A DNA stretch of 39,724 nucleotides from Gnetum montanum (GCA_015680685.1 MNCI01005255.1:1163471-1203194), one strand, 5' to 3'; positions 11,137 to 22,347 are shown, counted from the first letter of the stretch. The notes: generated by a model not told the origin, from the letters alone. Numbers and translations: made by a program.

Positions 11137-12765
11137 CCCTCCTCCCCCCCCCCCTAGCCTTTTTCCATTTTGGGGATTCCATGCTCAATGTGAAAAAATG
11201 GGGAGAGATCTTTTGGTCATTTTTGATCATTTTTGGGCATGCATGTAGGCTTCATAGGTTACTGGCATTTACAGCTAACATCTAATACCAAAAATTGATT
11301 GTTTCAAGGTTCTTAAGACATTTTTGGACTCCACAACCCGCCATTTTTCTATTTTTAGGCTTCCATGCTGAACATGGAAAAATGGGAAAATATTTTTTTG
11401 GTAATTTTTGCCATTTTTTGGCATGCATGCAAGATTCACAGGTTGCTAGCATCGACTGCTAACACCTAATGTCAAATTTTGGTTATTTCAAGGGTCATAA
11501 GACATTTTTTAACAACTTTCAAGCATGCATGTGCATTTACAAGGTTACCATTGTCACTTGCTACCATCTGACGTTTAGAATTTACTTTTTAAAGGGTCAT
11601 ACAACATTCTTTGGGCTCTCCCACCACCCCCCCTCCTTTGGCCTCTTTCATGTTGCGAATTAGGAGGAAAGCTTTTTGGTCACTTTTGATCATTTTTGGG
11701 CATGCATGTAGGCCCCTAGTGGTGCTAATATTGATTGCCATCATCTAATGTTGAAGTTTGATTTTTTCAAGGGTCACAAGGCATTTTTTGGACTTCCTCC
11801 CATTTTTCCATGTTGGGGCTTTCATGCTTAACGTTGAAAATTGGGGAAAATATTTTCTGATAATTTTTGGTTGATCTAGAAATGCATGAGTGCTTATAGG
11901 GTTGCTAGCATTAGCCATTAGTGCCTAAGTCAATATTTGGTCATTTTGAGGGTTGTGAGGGGGTCTTGAAACTTTTCCCTTTTATTCACATTGAGGATGA
12001 AAGGCTCAATGTGGTAGAGGTCACCTTTAATGGAAAAAATCAAATCTAGGCCAAATCGGTAGCCAATCAACCATGCATGTTGACTTCCGGGGTTGCTGCT
12101 GTCAATGGTCAATGTTGGGTGTCAAGATTTGATAGTTTGGAGGCTTCTAAGTGTCTCATATAATCTCCCCCCTTTCTTCCAAGCTAGGAATGATGGCCTC
12201 AACATGGATGACAAGGGGATGATAGATTTTGGGGCTTCCAAAAGCTCTAGAGGATTTGGACAGGGTCTAGGGATTACTAGGCATTAGGAAATGGTTATTA
12301 GGTCATCAATTTAGGTCCTTTGTGGTTTACCACTATCTATCCATGCTAAGGATGAGAGGATTAGTGTTGAAGAAACCTTCCCCACTATGGAACACATCAA
12401 ATCCTAGATTTCAACTAGTTTTGACCAGTTCTGACTAGGTTTGGTGAGGTTCCAAGGCTGTTGAAGATTCTTAGAGGGGTTTTAGATCATGTGAGATCTA
12501 CTTTGGGATCAAAAATGTGCTAGATGAGTGTTGGAAGGCAAGAGTGATTGTTACCCCCACGTTGTCCACCTTGGGCACTATTTCCCTAGTATGGAAATCC
12601 ATGGTACCTACCATTCCTCATGTATTGCCCAAATTTGAAAAACAAAGGTTGAGAAAGGTAAGTTTGGGTTACTAAAAATAGAAAGATATTTGTAAGTCTA
12701 ATGAATTTGTAAAATGATAAACATGTTTCCATGTTGGGCATGGTATTCCCAGTGTGGACACATGG
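11132..12765. repeat. Degenerate ~180-bp tandem array, part 2
   Basis: The array interrupted by the solo LTR continues here. Box copies (TTTTTCCATxTTGGGG, then CATGCTxAACxTGG) start near 11160, 11345, 11625, 11800, 11985, 12170, 12350, 12575 and 12725. Sub-blocks such as GCATGCATGxAGGCTT and GCTAGCATTGACTGCTAA recur in register. Several units carry C-rich runs, for example 11132-11154 and 11620-11638. It is a non-coding spacer of the outer element. Confidence 0.7.
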
Positions 12766-14239
12766 GGGTAAGATTACCATAATTTTTTAAGTGTCAAAAT
12801 TAGTAAAAATCTCAGTGTTGATGTAGGTTTGGTCAAAAGGGAAAGCATAAAGTGGGGCCCACAATCCAAGAATTTAAAATTTTGAAAAGTGAAGTTGTTT
12901 CCCCCACTAAAACCAATGTGAACTAGACTTTCCCCCCTTTTTTCTGTAGTGCACTTATAGTCATGGTGCACTAAATTAGTAGCTAGGGTTTCATTTACAT
13001 TTTAATGGGTTTTATAAGTCAAGTTTTGAAAATTTTGATCATAATTGTCATTCTTCAGCAACAATGCATTTGAGGAGAGCTCTAATAGAGATTCTTGTGG
13101 CAGCCACAACAAATCTTTTGTGTGGAAACCTCCCATCTCCTATGCAAGCAATGTAGAACTCCCATCTTCTCCTAATTTTCCTCTTTCTTAATGTTGAGCC
13201 TACCATGACATAAAAATAGAGAGGAGGAAAGAGCAAGAACCCCATGATCCATATGAAGGATGAGCATTCAAGGGAGGTATTAGAGGTTCCTAGGCCTATC
13301 TCAATTTAGGCCCCATATTTCACTGCTTCAAAGTAGGCAATTCTACACATTTTTTCCTTTGTTTTTTGTTATTTCTTTAGTTTTTTTTAGATGTTGAGGC
13401 CATTTTTTAGATCTACTCTAGTAGAGGGATTAAAATGAAATTTCAATAAAATCCCATTTCCTATTTTGGCTACTCCCATGTAGATCTATAGTTGTTTTAT
13501 CACTTTAGCTTTTGAAGATTTGATTTTGAAATTAGGACTTGCTGTTTTGTACTTTTTTCTCAAAATCCTAGGGTATGACCATTTTATTCAGATCCAGGCC
13601 TTAGGATTTGTTAAAATTAAATTTTAGAAAAAAACCTTAGCCCATTATTTTGATGTAAAGTTAAATGGGCTAAAATGTTTTTGGCTATTTCGACTATTTT
13701 AATGGCTATATGAAGTTTAGGCTTTGGGATTTTTGAAGTTTTGCTACGAAAAAGCAAGCCAAGTTGTGTATTTTTTTCTTGGTGAAATGGTTGCATATTT
13801 TTGAAATTGAAGGTTATGGGTATTTAGCCTTTTGTTAAATCTTTCCAATGGTTGTTATCTCATTTAATTTTATTTTCAAATGAGGAAGTTATAGCTATTT
13901 TCTTAACATTGCACAAATAGGTTATTTGTGATGCTTTTGTAATTTCATGGAGATTTGTGAAATTTTTGTAGAAAAAAGCCATGGTTTTTGCTATTTTCTA
14001 GTCATGGCTACATAGGCTTTGGCTTCAGTTTTCCAAATGGAGGTGGAATCACTCTGATTGGACTTAAAATGAATTTTTTATAAATTTTTTGCTATGGTTG
14101 TGTGAATCATGGGAAAACTTATGGTTGTAGTACATTGTCCAACATAGAAGTTGATATGCTTAATTTTTCTTTCTTAAGAAGCGTAAAAGAATTTTCTATT
14201 TTAAATAAGTTTTTTACTATGGCTTCATGGATTTTTCTA
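12766..14239. other. AT-rich spacer of the outer element, no gene seen
   Basis: Non-coding stretch between the 180-bp array and the shorter repeats at 14240. It has many T runs and TTTTGGCTAT-like words but no open frame above about 65 codons and no recognised motif. It lies in the protease-RT interval, where Tat/Ogre elements can have an intron, but I could not fix splice sites. Confidence 0.4.
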
Positions 14240-14402
14240 AGTTTATCATGACTTTTTCTAAATTTATGCATAGTTTAGATGTTTTTTTCCAAAATTATGC
14301 ATGTTTTGCATAATTTAGATGCTTTTCCCCAAACTTATGCTTTCTTTTTTCCAACTTTATGCATACTTTATATGCTTTTTCTTAAATTTATGCATAATTT
14401 AA
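14240..14402. repeat. Short T-rich tandem repeat
   Basis: About five irregular units of roughly 30-40 bp built on TTTTTCCAAATTTATGCATA then TTTAGATG. Examples begin near 14250, 14282, 14325, 14345 and 14378. It lies in the outer-element spacer. Confidence 0.55.
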
Positions 14403-14441
14403 ACTAAGATATAGTTTTGGTTATAAAGGCTATAAAATATG

Positions 14442-14885
14442 GTAATAATGCTTTTATGGAATTTCTTAAGCTAATTTAGATAAACATCTAAGAGCTTTTT
14501 ACAAAGGCTAATTTCACCTCTTACTTAGGAAGTTTTTTATAAATTTATTAAGAAATTCCAATTGGTCATGATGTAAGGATATGCAAGGTTGTAATAATGT
14601 TTTCTTGTGAAATTACTTAGACTAATTTAGATAAACACCTTAGAGCTTTTTATAGCGGCTAATTTCACCTTTGACTAGATGTTTTGTCTAAATTTTCTAA
14701 CTCTAATAGGTTGTATTGTTTTTGCTTTAACAAGTTGTAATAGTGATTTTTTTGGAATTTTGACAGCCATATTAGATAAACACCTTAGAGCTTTTTACAG
14801 AGACTAATTTCACCTTCAACTAGATGTTTTGTCTAAATTTGCTAAGAAATTCTAATTGGGCATATTGTTTTTGTTTTGAGTTATG
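14442..14885. repeat. Three tandem units of ~148 bp
   Basis: Unit starts GTAATAATG, GTAATAATG and GTAATAGTG are at 14442, 14591 and 14737. Each continues with ATTTAGATAAACAxCT (or ATTAGATAAACACCT), then AGAGCTTTTTA, GCTAATTTCACCT (or ACTAATTTCACCT), and a TTTTGTCTAAATTT-like tail. The register and period are clear by eye. Non-coding. Confidence 0.75.
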
Positions 14886-15309
14886 GTTTTGGCTACAGGT
14901 TACTAACTAGCTATATGTTGTTACATTTCAAGCCTCAATAGACATTGGTGGTCCCAACGATGAGGGTGGGAATGACCCATCACTTCCTCCTCCTAATGCT
15001 ACTTAGTAGCCTCCTTCAGTTTAACTTATTGGCTATTTCCTTTTGTCTTTATGTTAATGGATATGATTAGCTAGAACTATGTTATGGATGGTTATTCTTT
15101 GGCCTCATTGCTACACATTATGATTATGACTACATATTATGGATATTTAATTTTAAATTTAAATATTAATTTTATTTTGGCTAGATGCATTTATAGTAGT
15201 AAATGTTGTAAACATGTCTATATTGACATTTTGGTTGTAACATTAAGTCAATGCAATAATAGGTTAAACAAAAGGAGATATAATAATGAAAGAAACATTT
15301 GCTAGTTTT
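14886..15309. other. Spacer, nothing recognised
   Basis: AT-rich sequence of the outer element between two repeat blocks. A 73-codon plus-strand open frame here has no recognisable family and lies against the element direction, so I treat it as chance. Confidence 0.4.
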
Positions 15310-15480
15310 AGGCCATCATGGGTATAGGCTATATAGTCTTGCTATTTTAAGACCATGGTGGGCCCTCATGCTAGTTTAACATCATAATGGACATAGTGCT
15401 AGTTTAATGTCTAGGCAAATGAGAATGCCAATTTAAGATCATAGCAGACCATGTGCCAGTTTTAGGCCTTGGTGGGCCAT
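15310..15480. repeat. Minisatellite of ~30-40 bp units (GCTAGTTTTAGGCC type)
   Basis: Five to six units such as GCTAGTTTTAGGCCATCATG, GCTATTTTAAGACCATGGTG and GCCAGTTTTAGGCCTTGGTG. The same unit type occurs at about 7640-7735 and 4505-4575 in the same element. Non-coding. Confidence 0.6.
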
Positions 15481-15856
15481 GTCTAAAAGAGATGTTTTTT
15501 TAATGTTTAAAATAAAGAAATGTTGTAGAAAATAAGTAAGAATGCAAATAAATTTAGGCTATGTGCATAAAATAACAAAGAATAATAAGTTGCAAGAGAA
15601 AAAATAAGGCTATTTAGCTATCATTGTATCTAGTCATAGAGGCATGGAAAGGTTAAGGTAAACTTTACTTGTGCAGACTATTCCTAATCTTTGTAAGATT
15701 AGGGAGTGAGTAAGGCCTACTCTACACAAACTTGTATTTGCCATTCCCTTCGCTTACAATCTTAAAAGGGAGTTCATCCCATAATGTATCGCGTTACTTC
15801 CCTTTGTCATCATTGGTTGTCTTGGGTTTTTGCTCTTCATGGCTAGGAGATTCTTC
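15481..15856. other. Spacer after the protease remnant
   Basis: AT-rich and A-rich sequence directly downstream, in element orientation, of the protease block. No coding motif seen. This is where the long protease-RT interval starts. Confidence 0.4.
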
Positions 15857-16330
15857 TTAAAGCTCCACTTTGAACCCGTATTCTATGCCCGCATTTTTTA
15901 TAGGTAAGGGAGTTGCATTATCACCATGAATGATGATTTCACCTCCCTCATAAGGAATGTAAATTTCTTGAAGAATGGACAAGGAGATAGCTTGTAATTG
16001 AGCCAACCAATGTCTTCTTAGGATCAAGTTGAACCCTGCTCTCTCTTCCACCACCAAAAAGTTTGTGGTTGCAAAGAATTTTTCTTCAGCTACAAAATTC
16101 AAGAAGATAGAACCCTTGACAACAACTCTTAATCCATTGAAGCACTTAAGAGCTACAATGGTCATAGGTTGTACTTACTCAATTAAGCCCAAGCATTTAA
16201 TGATGATGCATGAGATGACATTAGTTGCAAATCCATCATCAACATGCATCCAATGTATTTTAAATTTTCCTATGCATATGGTTATGAGTAAAGGGTTTGT
16301 GGTGACTTCACCTTTTCCTATGCATTGATT
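15857..16330 (-). pseudogene. Aspartic protease remnant of the outer Tat element
   Basis: The retroviral-type protease would cut the gag-pol polyprotein. On the minus strand the active-site region reads MHVDDGFATNVIS (about 16247-16210), where the family normally has D-[ST/G]-G-[SA]. It is followed by a stop, then by the flap and C-terminal part 16165-15857 with GFNLILRRHWLAQL. This corresponds to the conserved hydrophobic-LGRPWLH motif (Gly and Pro are lost), and it ends with IIIHGD. The active Asp is still visible, but the domain is broken by a stop and by substitutions. It follows gag directly, as expected. Confidence 0.8.
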
Positions 16331-16989
16331 TCTCCTCCCTTGGTGAGGAAGGAATCAACACTGCATGGATGGATTCCTTGTTAGTAGGAATATTCTTACT
16401 AATGGGTATGGAGGTCAACATTTTGACTAGCATCTTACAATGTGTGAAAAAAGTCATGATCAAGTCATATAAGCTTAAGGTTGTGTTTTTCTACTTAAGT
16501 GATTACCTAACTTGGTCCATTACACTAAGGATGTTTTTATCATTGGCCATGAGCTTGTCACCCTGGTTGTGTTGTACATTCTCCATATGCCCCAAAATGT
16601 GAACTTTGGCTTTAGGCTATGGCTATTGTGTCTCTTTTTTTTATTTTGGTTGTTAGCTTTAGTGTTCTCCTATGGCTTGTTGGTTGAAGGAGATGTGATA
16701 GAGAAGGTCATAGGTATAGCCTAAATGGAAGTGGGCTTTTGTGGATCCACCTCTTTTCATGCCTTCATTTTCTTATCTTCCATGTTGTCAAGATTTTGCT
16801 TATGCTTCTTCCTTTGGTTAGCTGAAATTTTTTGGTTGTCAGTTGTTGGCTATAAGGAAGAGGTAGTAGCATTGGCCACCATAAGGTTAGGCTACAGCTA
16901 TTTGGGTTGTATTGGGTTGAGAGAATTTGGTGACAAAAGATTTCCTTAGGGGCATTCATGATGGTACTCTCACAATCAAGGAAGGTCTT
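16331..16989 (-). pseudogene. Gag-protease linker of the outer element
   Basis: Low-complexity, frame-broken minus-strand sequence joins the zinc-knuckle-like end of gag to the protease. Short stretches such as MNAPKEIF near 16960 read like Tat gag-protease linkers, but no domain is identifiable. Plus-strand open frames here are rich in Phe, Leu and Val and look like antisense shadows. Confidence 0.4.
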
Positions 16990-19060
16990 AAGCTATCGAA
17001 AGCTGAAGAAGCTCTTTCATTGTACAGGGGTATCTAGATCATGAATGGTTCTCTAGTAGGTCTCTAGTTGTCATCAATGTTGAATGCTGAGATAACATAG
17101 GGGATATCGTTAGCATTCAAAGGATCTTTATAGACCTACATTGATTGATTTTATGGTGAGCTAGGTTAGAAGCATCTAAGACTAGTTTCCCCTATCTATC
17201 ACCCTTTGCAGGTCATCCTTTAGCGCAAGACAAAATTTTGTATCATGACCAGGCAATTGATGATAATGAAAAAAGTAGTCTAACTTGAAGTATTTAGATA
17301 ATCGAGGATCATCCTTTGTTGCGCAAGTAGGATCTTTGGCTATTTCACATAGTCACTCATGTTTCTTTCAAGTAGCTTCAATCATTTATTTATGTTGTAT
17401 ACACCCACTTCTTAATAGTTGAACTAGAAACTTGGATGGTCTTAACAGAAATGTAGTATATTTACACCTATCCTTCCTTTCAAAGTTAGGTCTATTTGTT
17501 GTTGATTTATTGGTTCCTAAAGTTGATAGTTGGTTACTGCAGTCATTAGTAGGGGCCTTGGGTTGGTTAACCTTTGGCCCTTGGTTTGTGGTCTTGGCTT
17601 CTTTCATTACAATTGCTATGGTAGTGTTGTTTTGTTTACTCTTTTCTTTGTCTCTTTGAGCATGTTGGTTTTTATATAATATACAAATTGGATGATGGCT
17701 AGCTTCTACAACATTCTCTATGTTTTTAGTTTCTGAGAATGCTTGGCCAAGAGACCATGAATCAAGGTAGTAGAGTTTGTACTTGATGAAGTCATTAATT
17801 ACTACCTTGAATATGGCTAACAAGTGGGCTTTAGCTATGGGCTCTGGTATTTCATTCAGTATTCCATTCCACTACTAAATGATTTTTTGTATAGGTTCTA
17901 AGTGTCCTTGCTTAACCTTCATGAGTTGGTCAAGCATTGTGTTAGGCTTTAAGTTATATTTGAAATGGTTGAGAAACTAGGCTACTAAGTCTTCCGAAGA
18001 GTATATAGACCCCATGGGCAATATGTGATAACAATTGAGTGCTTTTCTAGTCAAAGACATGGGGAAAATCCTCATAATGATATGAGGCCATGGATGCAAG
18101 AGCAAACATTTTGATTGAAAGATAATAAGATGAGCATTAGGATCACCTTCTTCATTATATTTGCTAAATTATGGAATGGGAATGCTAGTAGGAAGTGTTT
18201 AGGGTGGGACTACAAGACTTATGGGATCATCCTGGTAGAAGTCCATAATCTTGACAGTTTGTGTGGTAGAGGCTTTAAGCATTTTCAATTCCTATATTAG
18301 GTCTTGGATCATTTGGAAGGATTGTTCCAAGCCTTGTAGTGGCTCCATAGTTTGTGAGGTTTGTAACCTTTGCATTGGTAGGGGTCTCATGATGGACATG
18401 GACCCCAAGTGAGTAGTTAAGGGATTTGTGGTGGTAAAAGCCATCATTGATGGTTTTGTATATTGTGGCTCTGATGCAAATGGCATTGATGCATTATAGT
18501 TTATTATTTGTGCAATTGATTGAGTGTGATGTGTAGCTACAACTAGTGTGGGATTTATCATAGTAGGGTGTGGAGGAGTGGAAATGGTGGTACCATGCCC
18601 ATGGAGAAAACAAAGCATTAGGGGAAGGTTCTATGACATTGGGGGATGTTTGTTGGAATAGTCCTCCAAGGATGTTTTTAGGCTCAAATTCTACCCTAAA
18701 TTCATCCTTCTATTCCTATTGTTTCCCAAAGGTAAGTTGGTCATCTTCCTCCTCTATGGCAATCAATTTCTTCATACGGTGAAGGGATGTACTTCTTCCC
18801 ACCCTTGTGTATGAGTTGAAATTCTCTTTTGGCCTTAACTTCAATTTGTAGAATTAACATGCTTGCCTATATTTTGGCATAAATGAAGTTATAGAAATCT
18901 TCATTAATGGCTACAAAATCAAGACTGTCCCCTCTAACTCTCAAGGATCACCTACACCCAATGACTACGGGGTCTTTAGGATCATACACCCTCATGACTT
19001 GTTGGTTATGATCTTTGCTAGTGAAGGTGAAGGACAAGTTGTTGGATTTTCGAAAGGTAG
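16990..19060 (-). pseudogene. Gag remnant of the outer Tat element
   Basis: Gag forms the particle that packages element RNA. Reading the minus strand: an N-terminal block near 19000-18770 (RVYDPKDP, then IPSPYEE); a Pro/Thr/Met/Gln-rich region at 18618-18292; the retrotransposon gag core near 18090-17880 (IIMRIFPMSLTRKAL, then NCYHILPMGSI, then FLNHFKYN); a Lys/Asn/Thr-rich region with a conserved C-terminal peptide at 17823-17386 (CKYTTFLLRPSKFLVQLL); and a zinc-knuckle-like HYHQLPGHDTKFC near 17270-17230, where the first Cys is replaced. Stops and frameshifts separate these blocks. The motif order agrees with Tat gag. Confidence 0.75.
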
Positions 19061-20262
19061 GGTTATAGTGCTAATAATTTCTTAATAATAGGTTATAAAT
19101 GTTAAGATAGGAGTAAATTCCAACGAATGAAATTCAAAGACTTTTAGAGAAAATGAAAATGGCAAAAAATGATATACTTATTATAATTAGAAAGTGGGGG
19201 ATAAGAGGGTTTATCCCTTTACCAGAAATAGAATATTGGCAATGTTGGCTTCAAACCTGACCAAAGTTGGCTTCCCAAGTGCGTCTTCATTGGGTATGGA
19301 AGGGGACAAAGAATGGGGTGAGATAATAGAAATATCAGACCTTCCTATTCCAACATTGGAAAGAGGGAAGAAAGTTTGAAGACCAAAATGGAAACTTGGC
19401 AATTTGCAAAGATGATTTTGGAAAGTTGCCAACTTTCACCAAAAAGGAGGGAAAAGTAGCTTGGTTGGTATGGAAACCAATGTTGATTTAGTGACAAAGA
19501 TTATGACAATAAAAATTAAATGTTTATCAAGGATTCCATCCTAGCTTTATTTTAGGAATTCACAATAGATGTTATGAAATTCCAACACCCAAACCACCAG
19601 CTTCCATGCTAAGGCTTCTACCACAGGGTAAGGGGGTGGTAAAGGTAGTGTTGGATTCCTTAGGAGTTTTGGCTAGAAAATGGCTTTCAACTCACAACAA
19701 AAGTAGATCTAGTTATAAAATTGGTTTCAAACTTCATCAATGCTAGCTTCCCAATTGCTTCCACACTAGGTATGGTAGAAAGGGGGTGGGGGGCAGAAGG
19801 GAAGTGAGATGATTGAAATCTCAAATCTCCTACCTCAATGTTAATGGGGGAAAGGTTGAAAACCAAAGTGGAACGATGGTATTTTTCCACTAAAATTGGT
19901 TTTAGGAAACTGCTATTTCTCTCAGCTTGGAAAAATGGGGGGAAAGTCAACTCATGGATGAGTTCAACCATCCAATTTTAGAAGCTAAAAAATAAACTTT
20001 TAGCAATAACAATAATGGGGTAAAGAAATATCAATGGCAAATTTGGACTATAAAATTCATAGCAAGTGCTATGAAAAGCCAAAGCCCAACCACCTGCAAC
20101 TTCCATGATGCATTTTTGGTCACAGGGAGGATAAGACCAATGTTGATTTTTTCAATGGTTTTGGCTACAAAAATCAAGGAAAAGCTTGCAAAGTGATATA
20201 AAAAAGAGGAGATTTGGCTATTGAATTTAGGTGAAGCCCCTTCTTCTAGTGCCAAGAAAAAC
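19061..20262. repeat. 5' leader of the outer element, two tandem units of ~480-500 bp
   Basis: Two diverged copies lie head to tail, about 19230-19705 and 19706-20190. Matching landmarks are CTTCCCAAGTG (19271) with CTTCCCAATTG (19747), offset 476, and CTTCCATG (19601) with CTTCCATG (20100), offset 499. Units contain CTTCCATGCTAAGG-like boxes similar to those in the 180-bp array at 8110-12765. No gene is seen. Confidence 0.6.
20236..20254 (-). other. Candidate primer-binding site of the outer element
   Basis: The minus strand reads TGGCACTAGAAGAAGGGGC about 9-12 bases downstream of the inferred LTR end at 20263-20266. It starts with TGG, the complement of a tRNA CCA end, as primer sites do. 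I do not identify the tRNA, and the spacing is longer than usual, so either the LTR end is mis-set or small insertions have occurred. Confidence 0.4.
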
Positions 20263-21335
20263 TATTGCAACCAAAAACCTCGATTGCTAAAACAAAAAGA
20301 AAACCAAGGATCCTCAATGCAAGTAGTTTCCCAACCCCAAATCCCTAGGGCCTTTGTAATAAAAATGGGATTCAAAGGGCCCTGTCTGATCCAGCAATTC
20401 AACAAGGGACTTAGGAGATTCAAAACATGGAAATATGAATAGATCTAAATAATGCACAAAAAGTAAATTTCTTTGTGAACACAAAACTCAAAACTTAAAA
20501 CGTTACTGAGAAAAGAATAAAAAGAAATATGTACAAATGGTACCTAGGTTAGCAAAAAGGGGGACTCACTTATGCAAGAGTTCAAAGCCCATTGAAGTTG
20601 AGGTGATCTACTCCAAGATTTGGGTGCTAAGCCACTCTTGATGTTGTCAAACCTTCCTTTGCTATTACAACTTTCAATTTTCCAATTAGGTCACTACTAG
20701 GGGGTGAGAAAGGTGGAGTATTTGGATGTCAAGTTGCTCCACACTGGGTTTTGAATCCCAAAAGTGTAGTGTTAACACCAAAAATCCATCAAATCTTAAG
20801 GCATCACTACTTCCATGCTAGGGTTCAAGAGAATGCAAGTATGGGATGTAATTGTGTGTATGCAAAAATCACTTAAATTTGGTGAATTTCCAAAGTGCTT
20901 ATATGTCCAAAATTGCTCAACAGGAGAAAAATTCCTAGAACCTATAAATGGTGTTGAAGGCTAACTTTCATAGGGTCTTTGGGCCATAAATGGAGCTACA
21001 AATTGGCTGTAAAATGGTTGCAAAATGGCTACAAATTTAGGTGAGATGGGTTGCCAAATTTGTAGGGTTACTATACATACTAAGTGCTTCCCCCCATGGC
21101 CATTCCATTTACTATAAATAGTAACTGGGGCACACTTTTCATGTTGGAGATGAATCTTCCATGATGAGATCTCCACCATGCTTGTTGAAGTGGCTGGTCA
21201 ACAATGAAGTGTATGAATTAATGAATTTTGCTTCTTGTGTCTTCCACAATTAGGGGATTGAATTTTCCACATTTGGGAAAAGCTTTCTACGTTGGGGGAA
21301 AAGATTCCAAGTTGGGGAAAAAAATTTTGGCTAGG
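20263..21335 (-). repeat. 5' LTR of the outer element, proximal part
   Basis: This is the R/U5-side part of the right LTR, homologous to about 3003-4130. Shared landmarks are AACCAAGGATCCT at 20301, CCCCAAATCCCTAGGGCCTT at 20335 and TGGTGTTGAAGG at 20948. The LTR is cut at 21335 by the nested element and continues at 32352. Confidence 0.85.
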
Positions 21336-22328
21336 TGATGAGACGCGATTTGCATGAGCTACAATATCACATCCCATGCGATATCGCGTACACGATATTA
21401 CGTCGTCCCCTATGATGTCGCGTACGCGATATCATGGTCCACCACCAAATCTATAAATAAGAGGTGGCACACCCCTTATTTCCCATCCTGGGCTAGAAGT
21501 AGGAAAACTCTGGCAGATTGATCACTCCAGAGATAGAATATTTTCCATGTGCCCGCAGCAGGAGTCCTCAAGTGAATAGATCTTTATTTGAGCAGCTTTG
21601 TATCTAAACACAAGTTGTGTACGACAATAAAGATGAGCTTTGTGGATAAACCTTGTAGTGCATGGAATAGGATTTTATTATTTGTTATTTATCACCTGTT
21701 ATTTCCTACCTGTTATTTATTACCTACATTAGCATGGCATGAGTATGACTTGATTACGAGCATTTACAAATGTGTACGGCTAATCAAGGAATCGACTGCT
21801 CATCATGATTAGATTCTCTTACCCTCAACTCCTAGAATGTGGAATGAGTACGAATTCATTATGAGCATTTATGGATGTGTATGGCTAGTCAAGGAATCGG
21901 CTGCTCATTATGCTTAGGCTAGTTAAGTGCCTCAGTACGACCACTTTGAGCACGTGCGGTATGTGTGGTGATCCCAGTAATGATTAGCATTTGGCAGCCA
22001 CAGTTGCATAATTCAGGGTGTGTACGGCAAGTGGGAACGGATGTTGACGCTAGTTAATTTATAATTATTCCTTAGAGTTAGTTAGCTTTCTCAACCCTTC
22101 ACCTCAATAGCATAGAAGAAAAACACATAAAAGACTATAAAAATCATATACCTTGGACTTACTTAACCATACACCGTGACAACTACAAGTAAGTCTGGGA
22201 AGACAACGAATGATTTACCTCAAGTGTTCCATGGGGCGTGTAGGCATTTAGTCTATGGAGTTCAACTGGATCACGTGTGCTATGCTCATTTCGTATGGTT
22301 GAGTGTAGGGGTACCTCGCCACTCATCA
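21336..22328 (+). repeat. 5' LTR of nested copy 1
   Basis: 993 bp, beginning TGATGAGACG and ending CACTCATCA, followed after one base by the primer site. Promoter parts are a CpG-rich palindromic U3 (about 21341-21435), a TATA box CTATAAATAA (21451-21460) and AATAAA (21626-21631). It contains a tandem duplication of about 105 bp (units from 21741 and 21846) that is absent from the LTR at 34334. By hand alignment it differs from the 3' LTR at roughly one in eight to nine positions over the first 330 bases, mostly transitions. Confidence 0.93.
21360..21460 (+). promoter_or_regulatory. LTR promoter: GATATCGCG palindromes and TATA box
   Basis: Repeated halves of GATATCGCGTACGCGATATC occur at about 21380-21437, partly decayed by C-to-T and G-to-A changes. 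TATA follows at 21452-21459, about 20 bases below the last palindrome. The same arrangement occurs at 31380-31480 and, best preserved, at 35090-35133. It is likely the core promoter of the element, by position and motif. Confidence 0.65.
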
Positions 22329-22329
22329 T

Positions 22330-22347
22330 TGGTGCCATTGCCGGGGA
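22330..22347 (+). other. Primer-binding site, tRNA-Asp type
   Basis: TGGTGCCATTGCCGGGGA lies one base after the LTR end. The plant tRNA-Asp complement used by Athila-type elements is TGGCGCCGTTGCCGGGGA, so only two positions differ, and both are transitions. It would prime minus-strand cDNA synthesis. Confidence 0.85.

Noticed and set aside
8110-12765. CRISPR array
   Set aside because: Repeats are about 180 bp, diverged and contiguous without unique spacers, in plant retroelement DNA.
16369-16949. Plus-strand hydrophobic frames that look like membrane proteins
   Set aside because: They lie antisense to the gag-protease linker of the outer element and have no recognisable family. AT-rich antisense DNA often gives Phe/Leu-rich frames.
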